A DNA stretch of 64,000 bases from Tritrichomonas musculus. Lineage: Eukaryota; Parabasalia; Tritrichomonadida; Tritrichomonadidae. The notes beneath the pieces are model-generated. The model saw nothing but the letters and a program-made list of their open reading frames with translations, did no database searches and was not told the DNA's origin. The stretch is taken from positions 434,001 through 498,000 of the forward strand of contig JAPFFF010000056.1 of NCBI GenBank assembly GCA_039105265.1, in the 5' to 3' direction. This document shows positions 1-10,751 of the stretch, in pieces (within the stretch, counting starts at the first letter, position 1; each line of letters begins with the position of its first letter). The position numbers and the translations under genes were made by a program.

Positions 1-489
1 CTCATTTCTGAAGGCAAACGCATATTAATGGAAAAACAGGATGAATTACTAGATAACAAAAAACAGATGAAAGTTCAAGAAGCCCACCAAAAGTCTATTA
101 AAGGTGGTATTCTACACCTTTTCGAAGTAATGAGTCTCATTCGTGGCGAGGAAGACAAGATGCCCGAGGAACCAGATCAAACACTCAAATGGTGTAATGA
201 AAAAGTGACGTTTATCAAACAAATGATGAACGATGAAGATTTTGATTTTATTTCAATTATTAACAAACCAGCCTTTGTTTCACTAATTCAAAGAACCGAA
301 AATAATTTCGACATGCAAGAAGTTGAATCAAGTAAGAAGACAAAGAAGCCTTTTGAACAACACAAAAGAGCTCCGAAAGAGAAAACAGGAGATATTCAAG
401 CAAGAGTCCTTGATAGAGCTCAGGTAAAGTTACAATCTCAAAAAGCAGTACAGATGTCATTACAAAATCAAAAGAAAGTATTTAAATGA
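1..489 (+). CDS. C-terminal part of a coiled-coil protein (5' end outside window)
   Basis: The reading frame is open from base 1, so the first visible ATG at 28 is probably internal and the gene is truncated by the window edge. About 162 residues are visible, rich in Lys, Gln and Glu. A helical coiled-coil stretch comes first, then a more globular piece (FEVMSLIRG through SLIQRT, roughly residues 40-100 of the visible part), then a basic Gln/Lys tail. The stop is TGA. The arrangement is reminiscent of axonemal CCDC/outer-dynein-arm docking proteins, which a flagellate would have, but I cannot place it in a family and give no function. Confidence 0.7.
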   Translation, partial: LISEGKRILMEKQDELLDNKKQMKVQEAHQKSIKGGILHLFEVMSLIRGEEDKMPEEPDQTLKWCNEKVTFIKQMMNDEDFDFISIINKPAFVSLIQRTENNFDMQEVESSKKTKKPFEQHKRAPKEKTGDIQARVLDRAQVKLQSQKAVQMSLQNQKKVFK

Positions 490-884
490 TGTGCGAAGTT
501 TTTAGATAATTTTATGTTGATTAATAATAGTAAAATTATTAATACGTATTAAAACTTTTTATATAAAGTATATTAATATTTTTGAACCTGCAAACATTAT
601 TAGGATCAAATAAATAGTTATATACATCAATGTTTTTGATAATTTTATTTTGAATAAAGTTCAAGATTTAATCTAATCAGTATTGCTAATAGATGATAAT
701 GATTCTTAAATGAATCATGCTTTGCAAAGGATTCTCTTGAAAGAGCTAGTTTAATGAAAATAAATAGCAAATTCAAATTATTAATATGATTTCAAATAAT
801 AAAACAAGACAAGATAAATCATAAAAACAATATAACAATAATGAAAAAGATATTTAAAAATATTTATGAAACATGAAATCAGAT
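490..884. other. Intergenic spacer, nothing recognised
   Basis: AT-rich spacer between two convergent genes. I see no ORF, RNA gene or repeat. Confidence 0.6.
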
Positions 885-2198
885 TTATTTCTTCTGCTCT
901 TTTAGCTTTTGAACAGCCTCAGTTGCCGAAGTTACCTGATCATAAAGATCCATTGTTGCCATTTCTAAGCTTGAAGTTCTTGAAACCAAATATTTTAAAT
1001 CTGTAAATAATTCGCTTAATGGCTTAACGTTCGGATTAGGTAAATTTTCATTTTGCTTTTTTAATGAGTCTGGCGATTCTTTATTTTTTGGTTGACCAAC
1101 AGGAATCATACCGTGGTCAGGATCACGATCATTATCATGATGCGTTTCAGGAATTGGGTTATCAACAGTAACAGTAAATCTACCAACTTTAACAGATGGC
1201 GGACGAACAGTATTTTTAGTTTCATTTTCCTCTTTTTCATCAAAAGAAAACATCATTGGTTTCATTTCTTTAGGGATACCATCAGATCCAGCTTGCTTTC
1301 TCTGATTAAATATTACAGTAAATCTTTCTGGTAAAGATGGCAAGTTTTCAAGCACATTTGTTTCTATATAATTAGTTGCAGTTGCCTTTTTGAGGAATGG
1401 GTGTCGCGCTAATTCAGAAGCCGTAGCACGATTTTCGGGTTCATATTCCAGACATTTGCTAACGAAGTCTTTAAATTCGGATGAATAAGTTTCGGGGAGA
1501 CGTGGGGTATTTTTTGATGTGATCATTTTCATTTGTTCGATAGGATCTTGGCGTGAACTATATGGATTAGAACCTGTTGCTAATTCAATTGCAGTTACTC
1601 CTAAACTCCATATATCTGATGATGATGTAAAGCATGACCCATCTTGTAAAGCTTCTGGGGGCATGTATATTGTAAAACCAACAACAGATTTTTTATGGTG
1701 CTTTTTTTGATTAGCTTCATTTAAAAGTCCGAGAGCAAGACCAAAGTCTGCCACTTTAACATCACCATTTTTAGCAAAAAAGATGTTACTTGTTCGAATT
1801 TGCCTGTGAACTTGCTTGTTATCATGCAAATAAACTAATAAGTTGACAACTTCGCTTAAAATAGTTGCGATTAAAACCTCATCTTTGAATCCGCGCTTAT
1901 AGGAATAATGAATAATGTCATAACATGATCCTTCCATTAGTTCTGTAAGAAACCAAAGCGATGTTCCATCTATGAAAGAACCGTAATATTTCAACATATT
2001 CTTATGCTTTGATTTCTCCCAAAAAGAAACTTCTTCCTGGAGTTGGTTAAGATCAATTGGACACAATTGAAGATTAATTACTTTGATTGCTACTAACTTT
2101 TCATTTGTTAAACATTGAGCAATATAAACACTAGCATAACTTCCTCGGCCGATAATATCTTGAAGTTTATATTTCGTTTTATCAAGCGGAAAAGTCAT
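885..2198 (-). CDS. STE20-family (OSR1/SPAK-like) protein kinase, probable pseudokinase
   Basis: 437 aa. The kinase domain spans residues about 10-270: Gly-rich loop GRGSYASVY (17-25), ATP-binding lysine in VAIK (K39), DFG (151-153), a DIWSLG motif near 195-200 and a final PENRATASELARHPF segment typical of STE20 kinases. The order and GCK-type features resemble OSR1/SPAK/Fray and the related STRAD pseudokinases. The catalytic loop reads HRQIRTSN (131-138) instead of HRDxKxxN, so the catalytic Asp is Gln (codon CAA, plus-strand 1800-1802) and the following Lys is Arg. The activation segment reads VGFTIYMPPE instead of VGTxxWMAPE. ATP binding may be kept but phosphotransfer is unlikely. The C-terminal 165 residues are low complexity followed by a short helix. 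An initiator lies 12 nt before the ATG and the TAA stop overlaps TAAA. It is divergent from the next gene. Confidence 0.88.
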   Translation of the reverse strand: MTFPLDKTKYKLQDIIGRGSYASVYIAQCLTNEKLVAIKVINLQLCPIDLNQLQEEVSFWEKSKHKNMLKYYGSFIDGTSLWFLTELMEGSCYDIIHYSYKRGFKDEVLIATILSEVVNLLVYLHDNKQVHRQIRTSNIFFAKNGDVKVADFGLALGLLNEANQKKHHKKSVVGFTIYMPPEALQDGSCFTSSSDIWSLGVTAIELATGSNPYSSRQDPIEQMKMITSKNTPRLPETYSSEFKDFVSKCLEYEPENRATASELARHPFLKKATATNYIETNVLENLPSLPERFTVIFNQRKQAGSDGIPKEMKPMMFSFDEKEENETKNTVRPPSVKVGRFTVTVDNPIPETHHDNDRDPDHGMIPVGQPKNKESPDSLKKQNENLPNPNVKPLSELFTDLKYLVSRTSSLEMATMDLYDQVTSATEAVQKLKEQKK

Positions 2199-2204
2199 AT
2201 TTTA

Positions 2205-2212
2205 TAAAATGA
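2205..2212 (-). promoter_or_regulatory. Initiator (Inr) of the pseudokinase gene
   Basis: TCATTTTA on the minus strand, with the presumed +1 A at 2210, 12 nt before the ATG. It fits the trichomonad Inr TCA(+1)Y(T/A). Confidence 0.5.
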
Positions 2213-2430
2213 GGATAAAATTTCATTATTGAATTTTTGAGAAATTATTATAAATAAACTATTCAATATAGTAATTTTGAATTATCATATTAAAAAGGTG
2301 TAATATCTTTGGCAATGCAAATTAATATCTTTTAATGAAAAAACTTATCTTTTTTAGTTTTTACCCAAAATCAAGTGCCACTTTTTTACCTAGACGTTAA
2401 ACAAAAAATTATATTGAATTTTATTTCTCA

Positions 2431-3573
2431 ATGCAAGGTACAAATTCGGATCCAATGAATACGACAAAGCCTGCAAATGCTACAGAACTCGAAGAAATGA
2501 ATAAGGAAGCTGATATGATGCTAAAACAAAAAGAAAAAGAATTAAAAAGTTATATGGACGCTGTAAATGAAGCTGAAAAAATATTACGTCAACTTCAAGA
2601 TATTGTAGCTAAGAAAACAGCAGAATTAGCATCAATTACCAAGCCAGATGAAAATGCAGAATCAGATCGCTTCGCAGTTGAAGAAGAGATAGAAAAACTT
2701 GAAGCAGAACATCAAAAAGAAATGCAACGTCTTCAAGATCAACATATGGAAGAAATGATGGCACTCAAAGCAGATTTTCAAAATACATTAAACGAAGCTG
2801 AAAATTGGTCAAACAGACACGCTGAAATAGCACTTCAAGAAAAGATGAACGAACTAGAAAGATTAAAACAGGAAGCAATTGATGCAAAACAACAACTCAA
2901 TGAAACAACTTTTCTTAGATCGAGATCTTCCTCTTATAATAATGGCCAAAATAACTCAAAAAACAGTTCCAATGCATTAAGCCAGAAGACAGTTGCTGAT
3001 CAGATCGCCAAACTTGAAGAGCAACTTTCTGAACTCACATCAGTTACCAGAGAAGAACTACGTGATTCAAGAGCAAAAATAGATGAATGTGTAGCAGCAA
3101 TAGAACTTAGACGCCAATCACAAGCAGCAGAAATTCGTCGTCTCGAAGATGAAATCAAGCAAAGACAAGAACGATATGCAAACCACATCTCAGCTGTTAA
3201 AGAACAATATCAACTTGAAAGACAGACCCTTGAACAATCTATTGAAGTTACTAGTGCCCGAGGCACTAATACAGAAAAGATAATCTCTCAACTTGAGCAG
3301 CACCATGAGGCTCAGTTGAATGAAGTTCTTAGCGATATAGAATCAATGAGAAAATCAATTGATAACTCTGGAAATAAAGCAAATTCAAATGCAGCTTCTG
3401 TTCGTTCAGTAATTAGAGAGATACAAAAATTAACAGAAGAAAAAAGCGCAATTATCGAAGAAACCAAAATGATTGAAAGTGAGATTCAAGAATTAGATGA
3501 AGAGAATGAAAAATTAAGAAGCGAGCTGAATATTTTGAGAACGAGACTATCAAAATCTACCAAGAAAATTTGA
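2431..3573 (+). CDS. Long coiled-coil protein
   Basis: 380 aa, almost entirely alpha-helical and rich in Glu, Lys, Gln and Arg with heptad spacing. A short Ser/Asn-rich break near residues 163-190 separates two coiled-coil segments. There is no signal peptide, membrane segment or catalytic motif. Such proteins are usually structural (cytoskeleton, basal body or flagellar apparatus), but that is inference from composition only. The ATG at 2431 follows TCTCA directly, so a TCA initiator would leave almost no leader; translation may instead begin at Met9 (2455). It is divergently placed from the pseudokinase, 232 bp apart. Confidence 0.8.
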   Translation: MQGTNSDPMNTTKPANATELEEMNKEADMMLKQKEKELKSYMDAVNEAEKILRQLQDIVAKKTAELASITKPDENAESDRFAVEEEIEKLEAEHQKEMQRLQDQHMEEMMALKADFQNTLNEAENWSNRHAEIALQEKMNELERLKQEAIDAKQQLNETTFLRSRSSSYNNGQNNSKNSSNALSQKTVADQIAKLEEQLSELTSVTREELRDSRAKIDECVAAIELRRQSQAAEIRRLEDEIKQRQERYANHISAVKEQYQLERQTLEQSIEVTSARGTNTEKIISQLEQHHEAQLNEVLSDIESMRKSIDNSGNKANSNAASVRSVIREIQKLTEEKSAIIEETKMIESEIQELDEENEKLRSELNILRTRLSKSTKKI

Positions 3574-3891
3574 TTCATTATTCGAAATAATATTTGGAAT
3601 TTTATTTGTTTAATATTTGTTTGAGTTAAATATTTTACATTTATTTATTCTTTTCTTTTATCTCATTTCGATTTTTTTATCCTCAGAAATGAAAGAAGAC
3701 ATCACAAAATAGAGTGCTTCATTGAGTATTTATTTTAATCTTTAAAATCATTTTAATTCTTTTTTTAGTTAGAAATGATATATATATATTTTTTCATGAA
3801 ATACTAAAAACATTGGTAATCAAAATTTTGGAAATTTAAAAGATCCATGATAATTTTATTAACAAATATATTAAGTATTTCTATTGTATGA
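3574..3891. other. Convergent intergenic spacer
   Basis: AT-rich spacer between convergent genes with a short TA run near 3780. Nothing else is seen. Confidence 0.5.
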
Positions 3892-4518
3892 TTAAATTAA
3901 AATATAGTCATTGTTACATTTCCCTTTGTAATGCTTTGGAATGCTGCTTTCACATTCGTTACTTCTCATAAGCTTTGTTTCTACTTTTCCATTGCTGCTT
4001 TTACTCTTTTTATTTTTCTTTAATGAGCTCTCTATATAAGGAGCTGTAATTGAAAATTGAACTTGTATTTGGCCATTTACTTTTCTGTCTCTTTGTTTGA
4101 TGTTATTATTTGTACCTTCAGCATTTTGCCTTAGAATTGGCTCATAAATGTTTAAAATTTTAACATCAGAGCAAATCGTTTCTGCGCTTGTATCAAAATT
4201 TTGTGGAATTTTAATGAGTTGGTTTGAGTGAATTGTTGTACATGCGATAATTGGGTCATTGAACATGAAACTTTTCTTTCTGAAAACAATCAAAATCATT
4301 TTGGTTTGGTTTGTTATATTTAGTGTAAAAACATGATTGGTATGACCCATATTCTTTGCATGCATACGAAAATGCTGCTTTACCCCTTCTGGAAATGTTG
4401 TTATACTTACTCTAACATCTTCGTTATCTTTAATAAGATCTCTGGCAATTGTAAAGGATAATAAATGAATATTAAGTCCAACTTCAAAAGTTCTTTTGCT
4501 TTGTGCCATAGCTGCCAT
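3892..4518 (-). CDS. Conserved-type trichomonad protein with a possible C2-like beta domain
   Basis: 208 aa. Residues about 10-150 alternate short hydrophobic strands (FEVGLNIHLLSF, VRVSITTF, HVFTLNIT, MILIVFRK), suggesting a beta-sandwich such as a C2-like fold. The C-terminal 50 residues are Lys/Ser-rich and probably disordered. There is no signal peptide or membrane segment. I do not recognise a named family; the C2-like idea is only a strand-pattern inference. An initiator lies 15 nt before the ATG. Met4 could also be the start. Confidence 0.7.
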   Translation of the reverse strand: MAAMAQSKRTFEVGLNIHLLSFTIARDLIKDNEDVRVSITTFPEGVKQHFRMHAKNMGHTNHVFTLNITNQTKMILIVFRKKSFMFNDPIIACTTIHSNQLIKIPQNFDTSAETICSDVKILNIYEPILRQNAEGTNNNIKQRDRKVNGQIQVQFSITAPYIESSLKKNKKSKSSNGKVETKLMRSNECESSIPKHYKGKCNNDYILI

Positions 4519-4527
4519 TGTTTAGAA

Positions 4528-4535
4528 AAAAATGA
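4528..4535 (-). promoter_or_regulatory. Initiator of the C2-like gene
   Basis: TCATTTTT on the minus strand, about 15 nt before the ATG. A second TCATTTC lies just upstream. Confidence 0.45.
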
Positions 4536-5129
4536 AATGATTTGAACTTTCATTTTAATCTCTTTTATTTCAGTTGGTGAATATAAAATATAATCAATTA
4601 TTTTATTTCATATTCAATTTTTTTTTATTTAATTCAAAAATGAAAAAATAATCATTTAATTTTTGTGAAAGATAATTTATACTTTTCAGAATTTTTGAAT
4701 ACTTTTCAGAATTTTTTGATTTTTTAAAACGAAAATAAAAGAAAATCAGATGAAAATATGAATATATGTATACTTTAATTAAGGATTACTTTCAAAGCAG
4801 TTTCAAAAAATACATATTATTTTAGAATTGCTAAAAAGAAAAAAGAAAAATATTATTATATTTTTTTTCAATCCATTTTTTTGGAAAAAAGTCTATGAAT
4901 TTTGTAGGATTAAGCATAAATATTAATACTATTCATTTGTTGTCCACATTCGATACGTTAAAAAAAATTCTTTTTATGCTTATTTTTCTATATTTTCTTT
5001 GTTTTTGAAAATAAAAATAAATATTTATATTAATATTTTATATAACTGAATTTAATTAATATAAAATAATTTCTAAAAATTGTTTATTTATGGAGATATA
5101 AAATAATCACTCAAAAAAATTACGAATTG

Positions 5130-5762
5130 TAAACTGGAACCAAAAAGTCAGTACCACCAAATAAGTTATCAAAAAGTTTTATATATGTATAATAATATTT
5201 TTTTTCTTAAAATCGTAGCAAATTAGGCCAACTATCGCATTTAGACTCCCAAGACCGATATCCCCAAATGCACATCCGATGTATTATACCATGAATTGCA
5301 AATTTTTTCCAATTTGGTCATGCTTTAATAAAATCGCATATCTTTGAAATTACATTGTTACTTTATATTCTTACCTACCTTATTTAGTAATCCGACAGAA
5401 AAATAGGAAAACTTTTCCTTACAACTAGTTCCAGCTAATAAAGTTATAGATACAATACTATATTTAAGTTATTCTCCTCAAGATCTTTTTTTTATATATA
5501 ACTTAAAAGTCAACACACATATACTAAATGGAAACTTAGGAAAGAAAATTAATTACAGTGTTAATAATTAAGATAATTAAGATTTATTTTTTTTTATTTT
5601 TATAAACTTTTTGAAGCGGCCATAATCTCAGTACCAATTATTTTCACTTTTTGAAGCAATTTTATTTTATTTTATTTTATTTTATTTTATTTTCTCTTCA
5701 TTTCTTTTGAATTTTCACTTTTTTGAGAACTTTGGTGGTAATGAGTTTTTGGTTCCAGTTTA
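5130..5762. mobile_element. Non-autonomous TIR element with TA target site
   Basis: The left end TAAACTGGAACCAAAAAG (from 5130) is repeated inverted at the right end, CTTTTTGGTTCC-type, closing with CCAGTTTA at 5762. The match continues through the ACCACCAAA block (about 32 bp with three mismatches) and more weakly beyond. TA dinucleotides flank both ends, as in Tc1/mariner-type insertions. The roughly 630-bp interior holds no transposase ORF. Confidence 0.7.
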
Positions 5763-6310
5763 AGGAGAGGTATATAAAAATTTTTAGCCCTTATATTACT
5801 TCATAAAACACACCTACATTCAAAATAAGACATGATATTTCATCCTGTTCCAATTTGACACAAAACATTATTAATATAAATAACTAATTTATTTTTTGAT
5901 TGATTTGTTTTGGGAAATAAAAAATGAGAATAAATATTTTGCTTCATCCTTTAAAATTTTTATTAGTTATCACTATTAAAAATCAACAAAAAAAAATACT
6001 TTGAAAATCAAATCAAAAAATATATAACAAATATTTTGTCTCATTTATTTTCTGATCAATAAATCAAATATTATTTATGATAAGTACGCTGGGAATATAG
6101 CCAACTCAATTTTAACCCAAATAATACTTGATGAAATTATCAACATTCCATAACCATAATTTTATAATTTAAAAATATTAAAGATTTCTAAATCCTGCGA
6201 CGTTTATCTTTAATATATTAAAATTCGTGGATTTTTATTGAATTTGATTCATTTGACCAACTATAATATTAAACAAAGATATTCAATAATTTATATATAA
6301 ATTTTTAGAA

Positions 6311-7576
6311 ATGACTGAAGAAGAACTCTCAGAACAGCAAGAAGTAGAACGTATGGTTAACGCATTAGCAAATAAATCTGTCTCATCCATTAAACATGAA
6401 ATAGAAACTTTAAAAACTCAAATTATTTATTATCAAACAAATATTCACCGCACTAAAGAAGCTATTGAAAGAGACCAAAAAGAAATTAATGAAATAAAAA
6501 CCGTCATCGTTAAAAACAAAATTACCCCATACATTGTTTCGAGTGTTGTTGAAACATTAAAACTTGATGATGAAGATGCTACAGAAGCATACAAAGGGGC
6601 ACAAGAGCAAATGTCTGTTGTTGTTAAAACCACTCGCCGCGATACAGTTTTTCTTCCACTTCCAGGATTAGTTCCTGTTAAGGATTTACGCCCAGCTGAC
6701 ATTATTGCATGCAATAGAGATACATATACAATATATGAGAAACTTCCACCAAGTTATGATGCTCGAGTTCAATCTATGGAAGTTGCTGATAAACCAACTG
6801 AAACATACGAAGATTTAGGTGGTCTTGACAAACAAATTCAAGAATTAAAAGAAGCTGTTGTTTTGCCAATCATGAATCCAGAAAGATTAACAAAAATTGG
6901 TATTAAAGCACCAAAAGGCGTGTTATTATATGGCCCACCAGGAACAGGAAAAACTATGTTAGCAAGAGCATGTGCAGCTACAACCAAATCCAACTTTTTC
7001 AGGCTTTCAGGTCCAATGCTTGTTCAAAAATATATTGGTGAAGGTGCAAGAATTGTTCGTGAGGTTTTCGAATTAGCTCGAGAAAAAGCTCCATCAATCA
7101 TTTTCATCGACGAAATTGATGCAGTTGGTGGAAAACGTAACGATCAAGATGATCGTAATGGTGAACGTGAAGTTTCTCGAACAATGCTTGAACTCCTTAA
7201 CCAACTTGATGGTTTCTCTGAATTGAACAATGTTAAGTGCATTTGCGCTACAAACAGACCAGATACACTTGATCCTGCTCTTATGCGTGCAGGACGTCTT
7301 GATAGAAAAATTGAATTGCCATTACCAGATGAAGAAGCTCGCGTATCTATTCTTAAGATCCATTCAAAGAAGATGTCAGTAGATGACAATGTAAACTTCC
7401 GAGAAGTTGCAAGATCTACTGAAGATTTTAACGGTGCTATGCTTAAAGCAGTTTGTGTTGAAGCAGGTATGTCGGCTCTCAGGAAAAATGAACAAACAAT
7501 TCATCACGACGACTTTATCGAAGGTATTGCTCAAGTTCAAGCTAAGAAAACAAAGATCTTGAACTATTTCTCGTAA
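6311..7576 (+). CDS. RPT5: 26S proteasome regulatory ATPase subunit Rpt5 (PSMC3, 6A)
   Basis: 421 aa, normal length for the family. It is one of six AAA+ ATPases of the 19S base that unfold ubiquitinated substrates into the 20S core. Visible are an N-terminal coiled coil (about 20-70), an OB-fold region (about 95-160), Walker A GPPGTGKT (208-215), Walker B IIFIDEID (263-270), the REVSRTMLELLNQLDGF block and the arginine-finger segment RAGRLDRKIE. The FNGAMLKAVCVEAGM and VQAKK segments near the end identify Rpt5 rather than another Rpt. The last residues are NYFS; animal and yeast Rpt5 end in an HbYX motif (YYA), so here the penultimate Tyr is Phe. The family assignment is firm. Confidence 0.97.
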   Translation: MTEEELSEQQEVERMVNALANKSVSSIKHEIETLKTQIIYYQTNIHRTKEAIERDQKEINEIKTVIVKNKITPYIVSSVVETLKLDDEDATEAYKGAQEQMSVVVKTTRRDTVFLPLPGLVPVKDLRPADIIACNRDTYTIYEKLPPSYDARVQSMEVADKPTETYEDLGGLDKQIQELKEAVVLPIMNPERLTKIGIKAPKGVLLYGPPGTGKTMLARACAATTKSNFFRLSGPMLVQKYIGEGARIVREVFELAREKAPSIIFIDEIDAVGGKRNDQDDRNGEREVSRTMLELLNQLDGFSELNNVKCICATNRPDTLDPALMRAGRLDRKIELPLPDEEARVSILKIHSKKMSVDDNVNFREVARSTEDFNGAMLKAVCVEAGMSALRKNEQTIHHDDFIEGIAQVQAKKTKILNYFS

Positions 7577-8103
7577 GGGATGTAATTATCCTTCATTTCT
7601 ATTAATAAAAAGATATTTTTATTTCAGTAATCCAAATATTAAATTTTTCTTTGAGATTATTCAAAAATTTTAAATATAAATAATTTATATTGATAAGTCA
7701 AAACTTTCTCGCGATTCTCTATTGATTCTATGTAAGCCCACGGTATGTTATTTCACTATTCTTTTCGGAAAACAGCATCAATTGGTTAGAAACAAGCTGA
7801 TATAGGGGACTGAAAGATTGGCAGCTATCCCACATTTGATATTCTTTGCCATTTAATATTTATATAGTGAACGTTTTTTAAGTTCAAATTAGCCATCAAA
7901 GCATGCTTTATGCAACGATTCTGCTCCTTTATAATGAAAATTAAAAAGAATTGAAGCTATTGTAACACATATATTTCAACATTAGTAATAAGTCACAGAA
8001 TTTTTATTGCCCAGCTGTTTGATTTTGCATCATTCCAAAAAAAAAGCTAAAAAGGCTTTGAAAAAACTATACTTTATTATAATAAATATTTTTTTTTTTT
8101 CAT

Positions 8104-8245
8104 TACAGTTGCTTCACTTTTGTAACGATAAAACCCACTTTTGTAACGAAAAATGTAACCACCAAAATTTTTAAAAATTTTATCACATAACTTTTTTAGT
8201 TTAATTTTCACTTTCGTAACGAAAAATTTCACTTTCGTAACGAAA
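8104..8245 (+). repeat. Solo copy of the CAGTTG terminal repeat family
   Basis: It begins TACAGTTGCTTCACTTTTGT and carries four copies of CACTTTYGTAAC, in the same order as both terminal repeats of the element at 50465-52317 (about 75-80% alike by eye). No inverted partner is seen nearby, so it is a solo or decayed end. Confidence 0.7.
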
Positions 8246-10370
8246 TTATTATAAATTCATTTTAACCAAAAAAGAGAGAAGGCACGAACAAAAAAGCATG
8301 TTAACAGTTGTTTACTAATACGAAATTTGAACTTTTTGGCTTTTCAATTGCGAAAAAAAATCATGAGCCAAATATACTCATTTAAAATAATTTGAAGCGC
8401 AAAAATCAATCATACTACTATTTCCTTTACTTAGTAAAGTATATTTCAGAGCAAATTGATTTCGAATTCAATTTTTTTTTAAAAGCATTGGCTAATTATC
8501 ATTCAATTACCTTATTGACGGCTCATTTAAGATGTTTTTTTGGAAATGTTTGTTGTTATTATTGTTTTTAAATAAAAGAAGAAGTTTTATTATAATGCTT
8601 AAAAGATATTGATAATATAAAAAATGGAAAATGATTAAATAGTCAATAGTATTTTGCTAATCATAGAAACGTTTTTAATTTTTAATAATAATAATAAAGT
8701 ATCTTTCCTATCATTTTTTCTATCATTTTTCCGAGCCTCGGAAATTCCAAGGATGTCCGACGAACTAAATAGTCTATAGATTCTTCTATATTTTTGATAT
8801 TGTTTTTAATATTTTATATTAAAATTATATAAACTATATAATTATTATTTGGTCGAAGAAAATTTAATATATGCAACAAATAAACTTTTGTTTCAAAATT
8901 GAATTATTTTTCAATATTTTGAATATGATTCATCAAAATAAAAAAATAAAAAAAATATTTTTTTTGGCTTAATTTAATTGAAATATTGATTTTTATTAAT
9001 GAAATTTATATTTAAAAATAATCCTCTGAAAGTAAAACTCTTGATTTTTAATATATTTGTGCAAATTAATATGATTTATTTAAGATTCTGAAAAGAAAAC
9101 CAATAAGAAAGAATATTATAGCAAATAAATGATAAAAATCAAAAGTAATTATTAAAAATAATTATAATTTCTTGAAAATTGTTTTTATTCATTATTATTC
9201 ATTGTTTTTTTTTCAATTTTATGCAGTAGAAGATGAGCTAGTACCAAAATCGTGTGAACATATGAAGTATTTATAAAAATTCAACTTAAGTTTATTGTTT
9301 AGGTCGTAAATACTTTGAAATTAAATAGAATAGGTAATTTCTTTTTAGCAATTACCAACTTTTTGTAATTTAAAAATCTGAAATCCGAATTTTTGGAGTA
9401 TATAAATAATGATACTATCATTTAATAATATAAATTTCTTTCCAAGTTGTATGTGATTAACTGAATTCTAGTAATAAGATTAGCAAACTATCCTTTATTT
9501 CCAAATATCGGATCTATTCGATCTATTATATTTCTATAATTGATTTTTTTGCTTTTGATTGCTTCATGTTTTCATATAAAAAGAATAAATACCAAAATGT
9601 ACGTTAAGAATTTAAAATTTATCGTACTTAGCCATTGAAATTTTCTTTTTTCTTTTTCTTTTTTTTTTTTTGAATTAGTATTTGGTCAAAAATGATTAAG
9701 CAAATTTATTTGCTAATATCCTAATTTTAACTCGACAAATATTTGATTAATATATCAATTTATAATTTGATAAAATTAAAAAAAATAAAATAATGATTAA
9801 TAGAATATTTATAGACTATTTTTTTTGTTTCAATCAAAACAACTTGATGATCTTGTTTTTACAAAAGAAAATCAAAACTGTGGCGCAAAAATGCAAATTA
9901 CTAATATAATCATGTTACTAATGCTGTATATCCTTTCAAAACAAAAAAATATATTTACAAGTCAAAGATATTGAGAATTATATTATTTTCACGAATCAGT
10001 CATTCAGCTAAATTATAAGTAGATTTAAACTTTCTCGCTTACATTTATTTGATTTTTCTTATTTTGAACAATAATAAAATAGAAATCATTTAAAAAAATT
10101 GAATTTTATTTCTGTGTGACATCCTCTCATTTTTCCATTCATTTAGTCTTTTTTATATCACATGTCATTCTTTTTCTTTTTTTCTTTTTTTACGTTTTAA
10201 CGCCAAAAGAGCAAATAAAAATGGATAAAAATAAAATGAATGAATGTAATAAATATTAAAATTAATTTTAAAATGAATTTAATTTAAAAATACCATAGAT
10301 ATTCTTATTTTTTTATAGAAATAAAATACTCAATTTTTTTCAAATCATAAACCAATGAAGAAGTTTTTTT

Positions 10371-10751
10371 TGGTGATCTCCAAATGGTCTTTTTTTGGAG
10401 ATTGGAGAAATATAAACCTTTCAAAAGAGCATTTATATAATGAACATTATATTATTTTTATAACCATAAATATAGTTCATAATATAATAACTATATTATA
10501 TTTTTCGAAAAATAAATACTAATTTTAGATTAATTTATCAAGGAAAATTTGATTAATTTGAGGTATTCAAGATAAAAATTTCTTTATATATAAAGAAAAA
10601 GTTAAAAATATATTTGTAATAAGTTTAATAAAATATTGAATTGGGTTTAATAAAAAATTTTACATTATATTCAAAATATATAACAACTTTATATACAAAA
10701 AATTATATATTTTTTCTATAAATCACCAAAAGACCGAAGCAAATCACCATA
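10371..10751. mobile_element. Possible MITE-like inverted-repeat element
   Basis: The left end TGGTGATCTCCAAATGGTCT and the inverted right end (ATGGTGATTTGCTTCGGTCT on the minus strand, ending near 10751) are partly matched. A short internal dyad, ATCTCCAAA/TTTGGAGAT, adjoins the left end. There is no coding content. Low confidence. Confidence 0.35.

Larger units (their letters stand above)
4519..6310. other. Intergenic region containing a TIR element
   Basis: 1.8 kb of AT-rich DNA without credible genes. It contains the inverted-repeat element at 5130-5762 and a (TTTTA)n microsatellite near 5661-5692. Confidence 0.6.
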
